64,000 bases of DNA from Cupriavidus sp. U2 (GCF_009663685.2 NZ_RCOG02000027.1:204240-268239); one strand, 5' to 3'. Numbered from the stretch's first letter, positions 1-8,487 are shown. The notes: a model not told the origin generated them from the letters alone. Numbers and translations are program-made.

Positions 1-2
1 AG

Positions 3-353
3 TCGGGCGTGATCCGGCGCTTTGGCGCCATCCTGCGACACCGCCCCTTCGGCTACACCCACAACGTGATGTGTGTCTGGAACGTGCCCGATGCCCGGGT
101 GGACGCGGTCGGCCTGCGGCTTGCCCATGTGCCGCACGTGACGATGTGTTTCCGGCGCACGCGGCGGCTGCCGGCGTGGCAGTACAACCTGTTCGCGATG
201 ATCCACGCCCGCAGCGCCAACGAACTGCATACCACGCTGGCGCGCTTTGACGCCGTTGGCGGCCTGGCCGACGCGCCGTGCGCGGTGCTGCGGGCCAGCC
301 AGTGCTACAAGCAGCGCGGCACCCGCTTCGGTGGCGCCATGCCCGAGTTCTGA
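3..353 (+). CDS. Siroheme decarboxylase subunit (NirL/NirG/NirH type), 3' part only
   Basis: This is the C-terminal part of a heme d1 biosynthesis siroheme decarboxylase of the Lrp/AsnC-like NirDLGH family; the gene begins before the window. The frame is open from base 3. Visible family motifs are GYTHNVMCVW, HVTMCFRR and LPAWQYNLFAMIH. These proteins act in the cytoplasm and convert siroheme to didecarboxysiroheme for the cd1 nitrite reductase cofactor. The stop codon touches the stop codon of the convergent ubiT, so the nir cluster ends here. Which paralogue (L, G or H) it is cannot be settled from a fragment. Its presence implies denitrification capacity. Confidence 0.85.
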   Translation, partial: SGVIRRFGAILRHRPFGYTHNVMCVWNVPDARVDAVGLRLAHVPHVTMCFRRTRRLPAWQYNLFAMIHARSANELHTTLARFDAVGGLADAPCAVLRASQCYKQRGTRFGGAMPEF

Positions 354-806
354 TTAGGCGCCACGCGGCTCGGGGAACAGCAGCGACAGTCGCTGGGCCA
401 GTGCGCCCAGCCATTCGGGCCGAGGCGCCGCATCGAGCCAGTATTTGACTTCGAGACCGGGCGCCGTATCGCCGCGGATCGACAGACGGCGCTGGAAGAA
501 CAGCGTATCGGTGTCGGCATCGCCGCTGATCAGCCGCAGGTAGCTCAGCGCCGCCGCGTGCAGCGTCAGGTCGGTTTCCCGAGCATCGAACGGACCGGGA
601 AGGAACCGTCCATGGACGCACTGGAAGCGCACTTCCAGCCCCATGTCATCCACCGTCAGCGAAAATGTGCGGCCATCCAGCGCCGCGGGCGGTTCCAGCC
701 ACCCCGCGCGGCGCATGGCCTCCAGGGCCACGACCAGCGGCGCCGCACGCATCGGCGCGGGCATATGGCGATGCACGCGCGTCATCATCGATTTCAGAAT
801 CGTCAT
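354..806 (-). CDS. ubiT: Ubiquinone anaerobic biosynthesis accessory factor UbiT
   Basis: A 150-residue SCP2 sterol-carrier-like protein (YhbT family). In E. coli, UbiT binds the hydrophobic ubiquinone intermediates in oxygen-independent ubiquinone synthesis. The motif LFFQRRLSIRGDT followed by LEVKYWLDA is the family hallmark, and the length fits. The start overlaps the end of ubiV by 4 bases (ATGA), so translation is coupled. It is the last gene of a ubiU-ubiV-ubiT operon. Being next to a denitrification gene fits the known need for this pathway under anaerobic nitrate or nitrite respiration. Confidence 0.93.
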   Translation of the reverse strand: MTILKSMMTRVHRHMPAPMRAAPLVVALEAMRRAGWLEPPAALDGRTFSLTVDDMGLEVRFQCVHGRFLPGPFDARETDLTLHAAALSYLRLISGDADTDTLFFQRRLSIRGDTAPGLEVKYWLDAAPRPEWLGALAQRLSLLFPEPRGA

Positions 807-1729
807 GCCTCAGCCCCTTCCTCCGACAGCCAGCGAATGCCCGGCTTGCCGCTCCAGTAGCCATTGCTCGGGGCCGCGCCGGCCGGCAGCACGGCGCTTG
901 GCGATGCGGCGCGTTCCCCGCGCCGGATGGCATCGAGATGGGCAATCACTTCGCGCGTGCCCGTGGCGTGCGGGCTGACCCGCACGTAATCGATGCCCGC
1001 CGCCGCCATCTTCAATACCTGCGCGCAAAGATCGAGGCAGGTCGCCGACTGGGTCTGGATGCCGTTGAGCGTGAAAAAGTCCTGGCCGTCTCCCGTTTTG
1101 GCCACGAGGCCATCGGGATACGCCAGGCAGCGGAAATCGCATGCGTCCTTGCGCAGCCGGTGATGCCGCGCGGTAAAGCACCGCGCCGAGAACGCCAGCG
1201 GCATGCGCCCCCAGACCATGGCTTCCAGCGCCAGCCCTGCCGGGCGGCCCGCCGCCAGCGCCGTCATCGTCGTGCCATCCATCTCCACCGACACCACGCA
1301 GCCTTGCGCGCCCAGCCCGGCCAGCCACGCCAGTGTGTCGGCGTGATAGACATTCAGATGCGGGCCGCCGATAAAGGGCCGTCCGCGCATGCCATGCACG
1401 GCGCCCAGATCGTTGGCCTCCACCAGAAAGTCCTCCTGCGCGCAGACCCGACGCATCACCGCGATATCGCTGTCCGACTCGACCAGTACCGGGGTGGAGA
1501 GCACCACCTGCTTGCCGGCATCGCGCAACATCTGCCCGATTTCGATCCAGTCGGCCAGCCGCATCTCGTGCCGGCGCGTGCAGACTGCCTCGCCCAGATA
1601 AACGCGGTCGACCGCCGTGTCGGCGACCGATGCATAGAACGCCAGCACCGTGGTGCGTGGCCAGTAGTACAACAGCGGGCCGAGCGCGATGCGGAACGGC
1701 TCGGGATTCGGTAGGGTCATGGTTGCCAT
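803..1729 (-). CDS. ubiV: Ubiquinone biosynthesis protein UbiV (U32 peptidase-like, 4Fe-4S)
   Basis: A 308-residue U32-family protein. UbiV forms a heterodimer with UbiU that carries out O2-independent hydroxylation of the ubiquinone ring. The four cysteines expected to hold a 4Fe-4S cluster are present: C50 in GEAVCTRRHE, C184 in SARCFTAR, and C197 and C201 in KDACDFRC. It lies 72 bases after ubiU and overlaps ubiT by 4 bases. A second ATG is three codons in, at 1720, and neither start has a strong ribosome binding site. The identification is firm. Confidence 0.94.
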   Translation of the reverse strand: MATMTLPNPEPFRIALGPLLYYWPRTTVLAFYASVADTAVDRVYLGEAVCTRRHEMRLADWIEIGQMLRDAGKQVVLSTPVLVESDSDIAVMRRVCAQEDFLVEANDLGAVHGMRGRPFIGGPHLNVYHADTLAWLAGLGAQGCVVSVEMDGTTMTALAAGRPAGLALEAMVWGRMPLAFSARCFTARHHRLRKDACDFRCLAYPDGLVAKTGDGQDFFTLNGIQTQSATCLDLCAQVLKMAAAGIDYVRVSPHATGTREVIAHLDAIRRGERAASPSAVLPAGAAPSNGYWSGKPGIRWLSEEGAEA

Positions 1730-1801
1730 GTGAGGCTGGAATTGGGCAGGTCTGGAAGCGGAGCGGGCCGGCGGCGCCGTGGCCGCTCCGGGAGGATGGC
1801 A

Positions 1802-2830
1802 TTACCGCCAGGGCCGGTCGTACGCGCCCTGGGTCACCTGGTCGCCCTCGGCATGACGGCCCAGCGTGGCCTGCCAGTCCTGGCGTGGGACAAACCGCTT
1901 CGGGTCGCGGCACGCGTCATCGATGGCCGCACGCAGCACGCCCACCACATCGGCCACATAACGCGGGCTGCGCTGGCGGCCTTCGATCTTGATGGCCGCG
2001 ATGCCGATATCGATCAGCGACGGCAACAGCGACACCGCATTGAGGCTGGTCGGCTCCTCCAGCACGTAGCCGCGCTCGTCTTCCACGGTGAAGCGGCCCT
2101 TGCATAGCGTGGGGTAGCCGGCCGGCTCGCCCGGCGCATAGCTGTCGATCAGAATGCCCGACAGCCGCGCATGCATGGTGCCGTCCTGCTCGTCCCACCG
2201 CACCGCATGGGCCGGCGAACAGACGCCCTTGTTATTGGGGGAATCGCCCGTGGCATACGAGGACAGCAGGCAGCGGCCCTCGGCCATCACGCACAGGCTG
2301 CCAAAGCCAAAGACCTCCAGTTCGACATCGGTCTGCCGGGCCAGCCGGGCAATCTGGGGTACGGACAGCACCCGGGGCAGCACTACCCGGCGAATGCCGA
2401 ACTGCTTGCGCATCAATTCGATGGCGTCCGCATGCGTGGCCGAGCCCTGTACCGAAAGATGGATGCGCAGCGACGGGTGCCGCGTCGCGGCGTAGGCGAT
2501 CAGCCCGGCGTCGGCCATGATCACGGCATCGGCCCCCAGCGCGGCAGCGGCGTCCACGGCATGGTGCCAACGCTCCACGTGGCCCATCTGGGCAAACGTG
2601 TTGATGGCGAACAGCACCTCCGCGCCACGCGCATGCGCTTCGGCAACACCGGTGCGGATATCGTCCTCGCTGAAGTTCAGGCCGCCGAAGTTGCGGGCGT
2701 TCGTGGCATCGCGAAGGCCCAGGTAGACCGCGTCGGCGCCGTGTTGGAGCGCCATGCGCAGCGCCGCGAGCGATCCGGCCGGCGCTACCAGTTGAGGGCG
2801 GCGAACAGCGGTCGCCGTAGATTGTGTCAT
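1802..2830 (-). CDS. ubiU: Ubiquinone biosynthesis protein UbiU (U32 peptidase-like, 4Fe-4S)
   Basis: A 342-residue U32-family protein and partner of UbiV in anaerobic ubiquinone hydroxylation. N-terminal motifs are LVAPAGSLAAL and GADAVYLGL. Four cysteines match the iron-sulfur ligand pattern: C180 and C187 (SLCVMAEGRC), C204 (KGVCSPAH) and C243 (YPTLCKGRF). It is the first gene of the ubiUVT operon. An FNR/Dnr-like box sits 77-90 bases upstream of the start codon, which fits induction when oxygen is absent. Confidence 0.94.
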   Translation of the reverse strand: MTQSTATAVRRPQLVAPAGSLAALRMALQHGADAVYLGLRDATNARNFGGLNFSEDDIRTGVAEAHARGAEVLFAINTFAQMGHVERWHHAVDAAAALGADAVIMADAGLIAYAATRHPSLRIHLSVQGSATHADAIELMRKQFGIRRVVLPRVLSVPQIARLARQTDVELEVFGFGSLCVMAEGRCLLSSYATGDSPNNKGVCSPAHAVRWDEQDGTMHARLSGILIDSYAPGEPAGYPTLCKGRFTVEDERGYVLEEPTSLNAVSLLPSLIDIGIAAIKIEGRQRSPRYVADVVGVLRAAIDDACRDPKRFVPRQDWQATLGRHAEGDQVTQGAYDRPWR

Positions 2831-2906
2831 CGCGTGATGATCCGGGAAGGGGAACCCCCGGATGCTAGCGATTCAGCGAGATTGGGCCTTTGACCCTACG
2901 CAAACG

Positions 2907-2920
2907 TTGAGAACGATCAA
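2907..2920 (-). promoter_or_regulatory. FNR/Dnr-type box upstream of ubiUVT
   Basis: Read toward ubiU the site is TTGATCGTTCTCAA. One half-site is a perfect TTGAT and the other is CTCAA, so it differs from the FNR/CRP-family consensus TTGAT-N4-ATCAA at one position. It overlaps the last bases of the iclR-like gene. The distance to the ubiU start leaves room for a promoter with the site near -41.5. Binding is inferred from the pattern only. Confidence 0.65.
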
Positions 2921-3768
2921 CGCGCCGCCACGGTGTGCGTCGCCAATGCCGGCGCGCCCAGCCTGGCTGAAAGCCGGTCGGCCAGCGCGCGCACCTGCTG
3001 GCCGATGCGCTCGCCCGTGACCGTATCGATCTCGCTGGTCAGATAGCTGACGGCAATGGCGCCGGCGGCGCGGGCGGCCTGGGCGTCGAACACGGGCGCG
3101 CCGAAACAGGTCATGCCCTCGCGCATCTGGCCGTTGTCGACCGAATAGCCGATCGCCCGCACCTGCTGCAGTTCGGCGGCCAGCGCGTCCGTCGAGGCCA
3201 CGCTAGCCCGGGTGAGCGGCGGCGGCAGGCCGTCGGCGAACAGCCGCTGCACATCCGCGGCAGGCAGCGTGCTGAGCATGGCCTTGCCCGTGGCCGTGTA
3301 TGGCGCCGGCAGGCGCATGCCGATGCGGAACGTCACGCCCAGCGGGCGGTCGCCGTTCTGGCAGGCCAGGTAGACCACTTCGTCCCCTTCCAGCATCGAC
3401 AGCGTGACCGTGGCGTCGTGGAACGCGTCGGTCTGATCCCACAGCGCGCGGAATTCCTCGGTGATCTGCGTCTGCGCCAGGAACGCGTTGGCCCAGGTCA
3501 TCACGTGCGGACCCAGCGCCATCGCCCCGCCGGGCAGCCGCTTGACCAGTTGCAGTTGCACAAGCGTGTCGCACATGCCATGCAGCGAACTCTTGGGTGC
3601 CCCGGTCAGCCGGGTCAGATCGGCCAGCGTCAACGGATCGGACGACGCGGCGATGGCATCGAGCACCTGCACGGCCCGTACCACGGCAGGAGACGTGGGC
3701 CGGCTCGCGGCGCTGCCGGGGGCATCGGGATCGCTGGCGTAGGCGGTGGCGTAGGCGGATTTGGGCAT
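2917..3768 (-). CDS. IclR family transcriptional regulator
   Basis: A 283-residue regulator. The N-terminal winged helix-turn-helix lies around residues 25-85 (SPAVVRAVQVLDAI, LTLADLTRLTGAPKSSLHG). The C-terminal IclR effector domain includes PYTATGKAMLS and EGMTCFGAPV. I chose the ATG at 3768, because the longer frame from 3855 adds 29 residues unlike the family N-terminus. It is divergent from the aldehyde dehydrogenase gene at 3966, and a palindrome at 3895-3910 lies between them. It most likely controls the dehydrogenase/alcohol dehydrogenase pair and itself. The effector is unknown. Confidence 0.9.
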   Translation of the reverse strand: MPKSAYATAYASDPDAPGSAASRPTSPAVVRAVQVLDAIAASSDPLTLADLTRLTGAPKSSLHGMCDTLVQLQLVKRLPGGAMALGPHVMTWANAFLAQTQITEEFRALWDQTDAFHDATVTLSMLEGDEVVYLACQNGDRPLGVTFRIGMRLPAPYTATGKAMLSTLPAADVQRLFADGLPPPLTRASVASTDALAAELQQVRAIGYSVDNGQMREGMTCFGAPVFDAQAARAAGAIAVSYLTSEIDTVTGERIGQQVRALADRLSARLGAPALATHTVAAR

Positions 3769-3894
3769 GGATGTAACTCGCTGACAGGTTCGCGCATACG
3801 GCACGAGCCTGAACCATACGGAACGGGGGCGCCCTACTGGCGGTCTGCCCGGCATGGGCGTATGATCGGGTCATCGTTCGACATACGGAATATA

Positions 3895-3910
3895 GTTCAA
3901 TCTATTGAAC
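3895..3910. promoter_or_regulatory. Palindromic operator candidate between iclR and the aldehyde dehydrogenase gene
   Basis: GTTCAATCTATTGAAC has perfect 7-base arms and a 2-base centre. It lies in the divergent intergenic region, 56 bases before the dehydrogenase start, and is AT-rich compared with its surroundings. The position and symmetry suit a dimeric IclR-family regulator. This is inferred from sequence only. Confidence 0.5.
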
Positions 3911-3965
3911 GCAGGCAAGCGATTTCATTGGCAGGCCTGTATTCGTGACTTCGGGGAAATACGCC

Positions 3966-5414
3966 ATGCAACTCAAGGATCCTTCACTGTTTCGCCAGCA
4001 GGCCTATGTGGACGGCCAATGGCTGTCTGCCGACACGGGCGCCACGTTCGATGTGACCGATCCGGCCACAGGCGAGGTCATCGCCAAGGTGGCCGACCTC
4101 GGCGCCGCCGAGACGGCGCGCGCGGTCGCGGCCGCCGAAGTGGCCCAGAAAAGCTGGGCCGCGCTGACCGGCAAGGCACGCGCCAGCATTCTGCGCCGCT
4201 GGTTCGACCTGATGGTGGCCAATACCGACGACCTGGCCTACCTGATGACCCGCGAGCAAGGCAAGCCGCTGGCCGAAGCCAAGGGCGAGATCGCCTACGC
4301 CGCCAGCTTTATCGAATGGTTCGCCGAGCAAGCCAAGCGCGTGGACGGCGAGGTGCTGGCCAGCCCCGCCGCCGACAAGCGGCTGGTCACGCTGCGCCAG
4401 CCGGTGGGCGTCTGCGCCGCCATCACGCCCTGGAACTTCCCCGCCGCCATGATCACGCGCAAGGCGGCGCCGGCCCTGGCCGCGGGCTGTGCCATCGTCA
4501 TCAAGCCTGCCGAACTGACGCCGCTGTCGGCGTTTGCCCTGGCCGAACTGGCCCATCGCGCAGGCGTGCCGGCCGGCGTGCTGCAGGTGGTGACCGGCGA
4601 CGCCAAAACCATCGGTGCCGTCCTGACGGCCAGCCCGATCGTGCGCAAGCTGTCGTTCACGGGCTCGACCGAAGTGGGCCGCATCCTGATGGCGCAGTCC
4701 GCGCCCACGGTCAAGCGCCTGTCGCTGGAACTGGGCGGCAACGCGCCGTTCATCGTGTTTGACGATGCCGATGTCGATGCTGCCGTCGAAGGCGCCATCG
4801 CGGCCAAGTATCGCAACGGCGGCCAGACCTGCGTCTGCGCCAACCGCTTCTATATCCAGGACGGCATCTACGATGCCTTCGCCGCCAAGTTCGCCGAGCG
4901 CACCAGCCAGCTGCGCGTGGGCAATGGCCTCGAAGACGGCGTGGTCATCGGACCGCTGATCGAGGACGCCGCCATCGACAAGGTGGTGTCGCTGATGGAC
5001 GACGCCACGTCCAAGGGCGCCCGCGTGCTGACCGGCGGCGGCAAGCACAAGCTGGGCGGCACGTTCTACACGCCCACCGTGATCACGGGCGCCACGGCAG
5101 ACATGCGCGTGGCGCGCGAGGAAATCTTCGGGCCGGTGGCGCCACTGTTCCGTTTCAAGACCGACGCCGAGGCGGTGGCCGCCGCCAATGACACCGAGTT
5201 CGGCCTGGCGGCCTACCTGTACACGCGCGACATCGCCCGCGCGTGGCGTACCGGCGAGGCGCTGGAGTACGGCATGGTGGGTCTCAACACCGGCCTGATC
5301 TCGAACGAGGTGGCGCCGTTCGGCGGCATCAAGCAGTCGGGTGTCGGCCGCGAAGGCTCGCGCCACGGCATCGAGGAATACCTCGAGATCAAGTATCTTT
5401 GCCTGCAGGTGTAA
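3966..5414 (+). CDS. NAD(P)-dependent succinate-semialdehyde dehydrogenase family protein
   Basis: A 482-residue aldehyde dehydrogenase of the GabD type. Visible motifs are ITPWNFP, FTGSTEVG (nucleotide site), LELGGNAPF (general-base Glu) and GGQTCVCANR (catalytic Cys). GabD oxidises succinate semialdehyde to succinate in the cytoplasm. I chose ATG 3966 because GGGGAAA lies 7-12 bases before it; the upstream frame start at 3945 has none. It is followed 76 bases later by an iron alcohol dehydrogenase, and the divergent IclR gene probably regulates both. With that partner the pair could oxidise a hydroxy acid such as 4-hydroxybutyrate stepwise, but the substrate is inferred. Confidence 0.88.
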   Translation: MQLKDPSLFRQQAYVDGQWLSADTGATFDVTDPATGEVIAKVADLGAAETARAVAAAEVAQKSWAALTGKARASILRRWFDLMVANTDDLAYLMTREQGKPLAEAKGEIAYAASFIEWFAEQAKRVDGEVLASPAADKRLVTLRQPVGVCAAITPWNFPAAMITRKAAPALAAGCAIVIKPAELTPLSAFALAELAHRAGVPAGVLQVVTGDAKTIGAVLTASPIVRKLSFTGSTEVGRILMAQSAPTVKRLSLELGGNAPFIVFDDADVDAAVEGAIAAKYRNGGQTCVCANRFYIQDGIYDAFAAKFAERTSQLRVGNGLEDGVVIGPLIEDAAIDKVVSLMDDATSKGARVLTGGGKHKLGGTFYTPTVITGATADMRVAREEIFGPVAPLFRFKTDAEAVAAANDTEFGLAAYLYTRDIARAWRTGEALEYGMVGLNTGLISNEVAPFGGIKQSGVGREGSRHGIEEYLEIKYLCLQV

Positions 5415-5432
5415 GGTTGCCACGTGTGGCTC

Positions 5433-5456
5433 CCCTCACCCGCTGACGGGAGAGGG
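5433..5456. repeat. Short REP-like stem-loop (CCCTC...GAGGG family)
   Basis: Arms CCCTCACCCG and CGGGAGAGGG pair with one mismatch around a CTGA loop. It lies between the aldehyde and alcohol dehydrogenase genes. The same core recurs as a more elaborate element at 56696-56810, so this is a dispersed intergenic repeat, not a gene-specific signal. Confidence 0.7.
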
Positions 5457-5490
5457 AAGCACCCCAAAAGACTCATACCCCGGAGACATC

Positions 5491-6648
5491 ATGAACCCGT
5501 TTCGCTTCCAGACCGTGCCGACGGTCGTCGTCGAATCCGGCGCAGCGCGCCGGCTGGGCGCGCTGCTGCGCGAGGCGTTCCCGCAGGCGCGGCGCCTGTG
5601 CGTGATCACCGATGGCTTCCTGGCCAGGAGCGGGCTGCTGACGCCGGCACTGGAAGACCTGGGCAAGCATGACTGGCAGGTGACCGTGATCGACGACGTT
5701 GTCGCCGATCCGCCCGAGCATGTCGTGCTGGAAGCCACAGAACGGGCCCGGCAGGCCGATGCCGAAGTGGTACTTGGCCTGGGCGGCGGCTCCTCGATGG
5801 ACGTGGCCAAGCTGATTGCGGTGCTGTTGCCGGCCACCCAGTCCATCAAGGACATGTATGGCGTGAAGAAGGTCACCGGCACGCGGCTGCCGCTGGTGCA
5901 GATGCCCACCACGGCGGGCACGGGGTCCGAAGTCACGGCCGTGTCGATCGTCACCACGGGCGAGACCACCAAGATGGGGGTGGTGGCACCGCAGCTGTTT
6001 GCCGACCTGGCCATTCTCGATGCGGAACTGACGCTGGGCCTGCCGCGCGGCGCCACGGCGGCAACCGGCATCGACGCGATGGTCCATGCCATCGAGGCCT
6101 ACACCAGTGCGCATCTGAAGAACCCGGTCTCCGACATGCTGGCCGTGCGGGCGCTGGAACTGCTGTCGCAGAACCTGATGCGCGCCTGCGACAACGGCCA
6201 CGACCTGGCTGCCCGCGAGGCCATGCTGCTGGGCGCGATGTTCGCCGGCCAGTCGTTCGCCAATTCTCCGGTGGCGGCCGTGCATGCGCTGGCCTATCCG
6301 ATTGGCGGCATCTTCCACGTGGCGCACGGCCTGTCCAACGCGCTGGTGCTGCCGCACGTGATGAAGTTCAACGCGCCTGCGGCATGCAAGCGGTATGGCG
6401 AACTGTGCGACGTCGTGCTGCCCGGCACCACCGGCAGCGACGAGACCAAGACGGCTGCCCTGATCGCCCACATCGAGAGCCTGGTCGAGGCCACCGGCAT
6501 TCCGCGCACGCTGCGCGAGGTGGGCGTCAAGGAGCCGGACCTGAACCGGCTGGCCAGCGATGCCATGCTGCAGACGCGCCTGCTCGTCAACAATCCGCGC
6601 GAAGTCACCGAGGCCGACGCGTTCGCCATCTACCGCGCGGCGTTCTGA
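5491..6648 (+). CDS. Iron-containing alcohol dehydrogenase
   Basis: A 385-residue group III (Fe-dependent) alcohol dehydrogenase. Motifs are GLGGGSSMDVAK (NAD-binding loop), PTTAGTGSEVT, and the metal-binding histidine regions AVHALAYPIGG and HVAHGLSNALVLPHV. The ATG at 5491 follows a CGGAG site. It lies downstream of the GabD-like gene, and the two likely act in sequence (alcohol to aldehyde to acid). A 4-hydroxybutyrate dehydrogenase role is one possibility; the fold and family are certain, the substrate is not. Confidence 0.9.
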   Translation: MNPFRFQTVPTVVVESGAARRLGALLREAFPQARRLCVITDGFLARSGLLTPALEDLGKHDWQVTVIDDVVADPPEHVVLEATERARQADAEVVLGLGGGSSMDVAKLIAVLLPATQSIKDMYGVKKVTGTRLPLVQMPTTAGTGSEVTAVSIVTTGETTKMGVVAPQLFADLAILDAELTLGLPRGATAATGIDAMVHAIEAYTSAHLKNPVSDMLAVRALELLSQNLMRACDNGHDLAAREAMLLGAMFAGQSFANSPVAAVHALAYPIGGIFHVAHGLSNALVLPHVMKFNAPAACKRYGELCDVVLPGTTGSDETKTAALIAHIESLVEATGIPRTLREVGVKEPDLNRLASDAMLQTRLLVNNPREVTEADAFAIYRAAF

Positions 6649-6842
6649 GCCAGCGCCCGCGCCGCCCGGCCAGATGGCGCCTCGCAGGCATGGGCCGCAG
6701 GCGTCGTCTTATTCCTACACCCATATCAGCCCCTGCCCGCCTCTGGCGCGAGTGGTGCTGTCCTAACCTGCAAATAACAGGGACAGCCGCGCGGCGGCCC
6801 CAAAGCCGCAGCGTCGGTAGCACCACAACAAAGGAGCGCACT

Positions 6843-7001
6843 ATGGGTATCGGCACCATTCTTCTGATCGTCCTCGTCCTGCTATTGATTGGCGCACTGC
6901 CAACGTGGCCGTACAGTTCCGGCTGGGGCTACGGGCCAAGCGGCGGCCTGGGGCTGATCGTCATCATTGTCGTGCTCCTGGTTGTGTTGGGCCGGATCTA
7001 G
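6843..7001 (+). CDS. DUF3309 small membrane protein
   Basis: A 52-residue protein with two hydrophobic helices (ILLIVLVLLLIGALP and GLIVIIVVLLVVLG) joined by a Trp/Gly/Tyr-rich turn (TWPYSSGWGYG), the DUF3309 pattern. It presumably sits in the inner membrane. AAAGGAG lies 7-13 bases before the ATG. A small inverted repeat (CCGGATC/GATCCGG, 6992-7010) covers the stop codon. The function is unknown; relatives are common in stress-type gene groups like the one that follows. Confidence 0.85.
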   Translation: MGIGTILLIVLVLLLIGALPTWPYSSGWGYGPSGGLGLIVIIVVLLVVLGRI

Positions 7002-7040
7002 CCGATCCGGGCCATTCACCGCGAACCGAAGGAGATCGAC

Positions 7041-7229
7041 ATGCCAGCCAAATCCAAGGCACAGCAGATGGCGGCCGGAGCCGCCTTGTCAGCAAAGCGC
7101 GGCGAGCGCAAGGCCAGTTCGCTCAAGGGAGCATCGAAGTCGATGGCCAAGTCGATGAGCGAAGGGGAACTGAAGAAGATGGCGAGCACCAAGCAAAAGG
7201 GCAAGCCCACGCACAAGACCAAGAGTTAG
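7041..7229 (+). CDS. DUF3008 small basic protein
   Basis: A 62-residue Lys/Ser/Ala-rich protein starting MPAKSKAQQMAAGAAL and ending in KPTHKTKS, matching the DUF3008 family. A strong GAAGGAG site precedes the ATG. It is probably co-transcribed with the DUF3309 gene 39 bases upstream. It has no enzyme motif and is likely small and disordered. The function is unknown. Confidence 0.85.
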   Translation: MPAKSKAQQMAAGAALSAKRGERKASSLKGASKSMAKSMSEGELKKMASTKQKGKPTHKTKS

Positions 7230-7261
7230 GCCTGGCGCCAGGCCTGGCCGGCCTTCGGCAC

Positions 7262-7320
7262 ACGCCGCGGGCGGGCGCCCCCTTCGGCAGGACAAGGGGG
7301 CGTTCCTCCCGCGGCGTTTT
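7262..7320 (+). terminator. Nested-hairpin Rho-independent terminator
   Basis: The outer 10-bp stem ACGCCGCGGG/CCCGCGGCGT encloses an inner 9-bp stem CGCCCCCTT/AAGGGGGCG and is followed by TTTT and, after CG, TTTTC. It ends the DUF3309-DUF3008 transcript. An 18-bp perfect palindrome (7228-7245) lies just upstream, over the DUF3008 stop codon. Confidence 0.8.
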
Positions 7321-7353
7321 CGTTTTCACGTCCGTCACGTCGTCCGCCTGCCC

Positions 7354-7971
7354 TCACCCCGCCCGCTGGCACTTGCCCACAAAGCCCGGCAGGCGCTTGG
7401 CCTTGCTGCTTCGCGCGAGCTGGATGGCCTGGATCATCGCGCGTGCGAAGCCTGGAATGCTTTCCATGTCTTCTGCCACGTGCCGGCGGAAAAACCCCGC
7501 CCATTGAAAATCGCCATAAGCGTTGCCCGGCTTGCGGTAGGCGCCCGCATTACGCGTAAAGGCCGCCAGGCTGCGATACGGGTCGTCGCGCATGCCCATT
7601 ACCGTGGGGGGCAGGTCCTTGGACGACAGGTGTTCGCCGTGTTCGTCGTAAGCATGCAGATGGCCCAGTTCGCGCATCCGCTTCCAGAACTTGCCCGGCG
7701 CCAGGTGGCTCAGATCGTCGATGATGGCCACAGGTGCCTCGTGCCAGCCAAGTTCGAGCCACGCGCGGGCCCAATGGTGGTGGTCGGCGATATATAGTGC
7801 GCCACCCGGACCAGCGATCGTCTGGATGCGGTGCGCTTCCAGAAAACGCTTCTGCGCCGCGTTGCTGCGCGGCCGGGCCGAAACATCCATCTTCTCGCGC
7901 ACCTGATAGATGCCCAGCGTGATCTGGGTGGGCCGGAGCGTGTCGAGCTCGGCGGTGGCATGCGTCACCAT
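7354..7971 (-). CDS. ParBc_2 domain protein (ParB-like), copy 1
   Basis: A 205-residue protein of the ParB-like ParBc_2 family. Motifs are LRPTQITLGIYQV, ALYIADHHHWARAW, LAPGKFWKRM and DDPYRSLAAF. ATG 7971 follows a GGAAGAGG site. A paralogue is encoded at 9600-10250, sharing D-H-H-H-W, KFWKRM and DDPYRSL. Known ParBc_2 proteins are mostly uncharacterised. There is no HTH DNA-binding domain as in true ParB, so a partition role is not supported. Confidence 0.85.
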   Translation of the reverse strand: MVTHATAELDTLRPTQITLGIYQVREKMDVSARPRSNAAQKRFLEAHRIQTIAGPGGALYIADHHHWARAWLELGWHEAPVAIIDDLSHLAPGKFWKRMRELGHLHAYDEHGEHLSSKDLPPTVMGMRDDPYRSLAAFTRNAGAYRKPGNAYGDFQWAGFFRRHVAEDMESIPGFARAMIQAIQLARSSKAKRLPGFVGKCQRAG

Positions 7972-7990
7972 CGGCGCCTCTTCCAACTGG

Positions 7991-8470
7991 TCAGTTATGA
8001 CTGGCGACCTGCCGGTCGACGTAGTGTTCGAGTTCGCTGCCCGGGTCCTCGTTGCCCGTGCTGTCCTCGGCCACGGCTTCCTGCGCCACCGGCGCGGCGT
8101 GCGCGGGACGCGCATCGCCATCGGCACCCTTGGCCGCACCCTGCCCCGGGATCGGCCAGCATTCGCCCTCGGCCGCGTCCAGCAGTGCGGGCGCGCGGGC
8201 GGGATCGAAATCGGCCCACTGGCCGCCTTCCCACTTGCCCTTGGCCTCCTCGCAGTCGCAGGCCCCACCCTCACGCAGCACGTCGAGCGCCTCTTCGCGG
8301 CGCTCGCCCTTGGCACGGGCCGCCAGCAAGACGCCCGGCGGGCGGGCGCCGCCCGGGTCCACGGACATGATCGACACGTCCCACACGGAAAAGCCGCGCG
8401 CATACAGCTTCTGCGCTGCCTGCTCGGCATCGGGGATGGACGCGAAGCGCCCGGCAACAATCGAAGACAT
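7991..8470 (-). CDS. Hypothetical protein with N-terminal AGRF domain, copy 1
   Basis: A 159-residue acidic protein starting MSSIVAGRFASIPDAEQAAQKL. The first ~90 residues resemble the protein at 16855-17424: both carry an AGRF start, PPG or PGG, a V(L)LAA stretch, a heptad-like AL..LR.GGA segment and W.DFDP. The first part looks like the ferredoxin-like general-stress (17M/YflT-type) fold. The tail is acidic and probably disordered. A GGGAGAAA site precedes the ATG. The function is not known. Confidence 0.75.
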   Translation of the reverse strand: MSSIVAGRFASIPDAEQAAQKLYARGFSVWDVSIMSVDPGGARPPGVLLAARAKGERREEALDVLREGGACDCEEAKGKWEGGQWADFDPARAPALLDAAEGECWPIPGQGAAKGADGDARPAHAAPVAQEAVAEDSTGNEDPGSELEHYVDRQVASHN

Positions 8471-8487
8471 GAAGTTTCTCCCTGTGT

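Noticed and set aside
3984-5423. 479-codon antisense frame over the aldehyde dehydrogenase gene
   Set aside because: Low-complexity His/Gly/Arg composition without a domain; the sense gene is certain.
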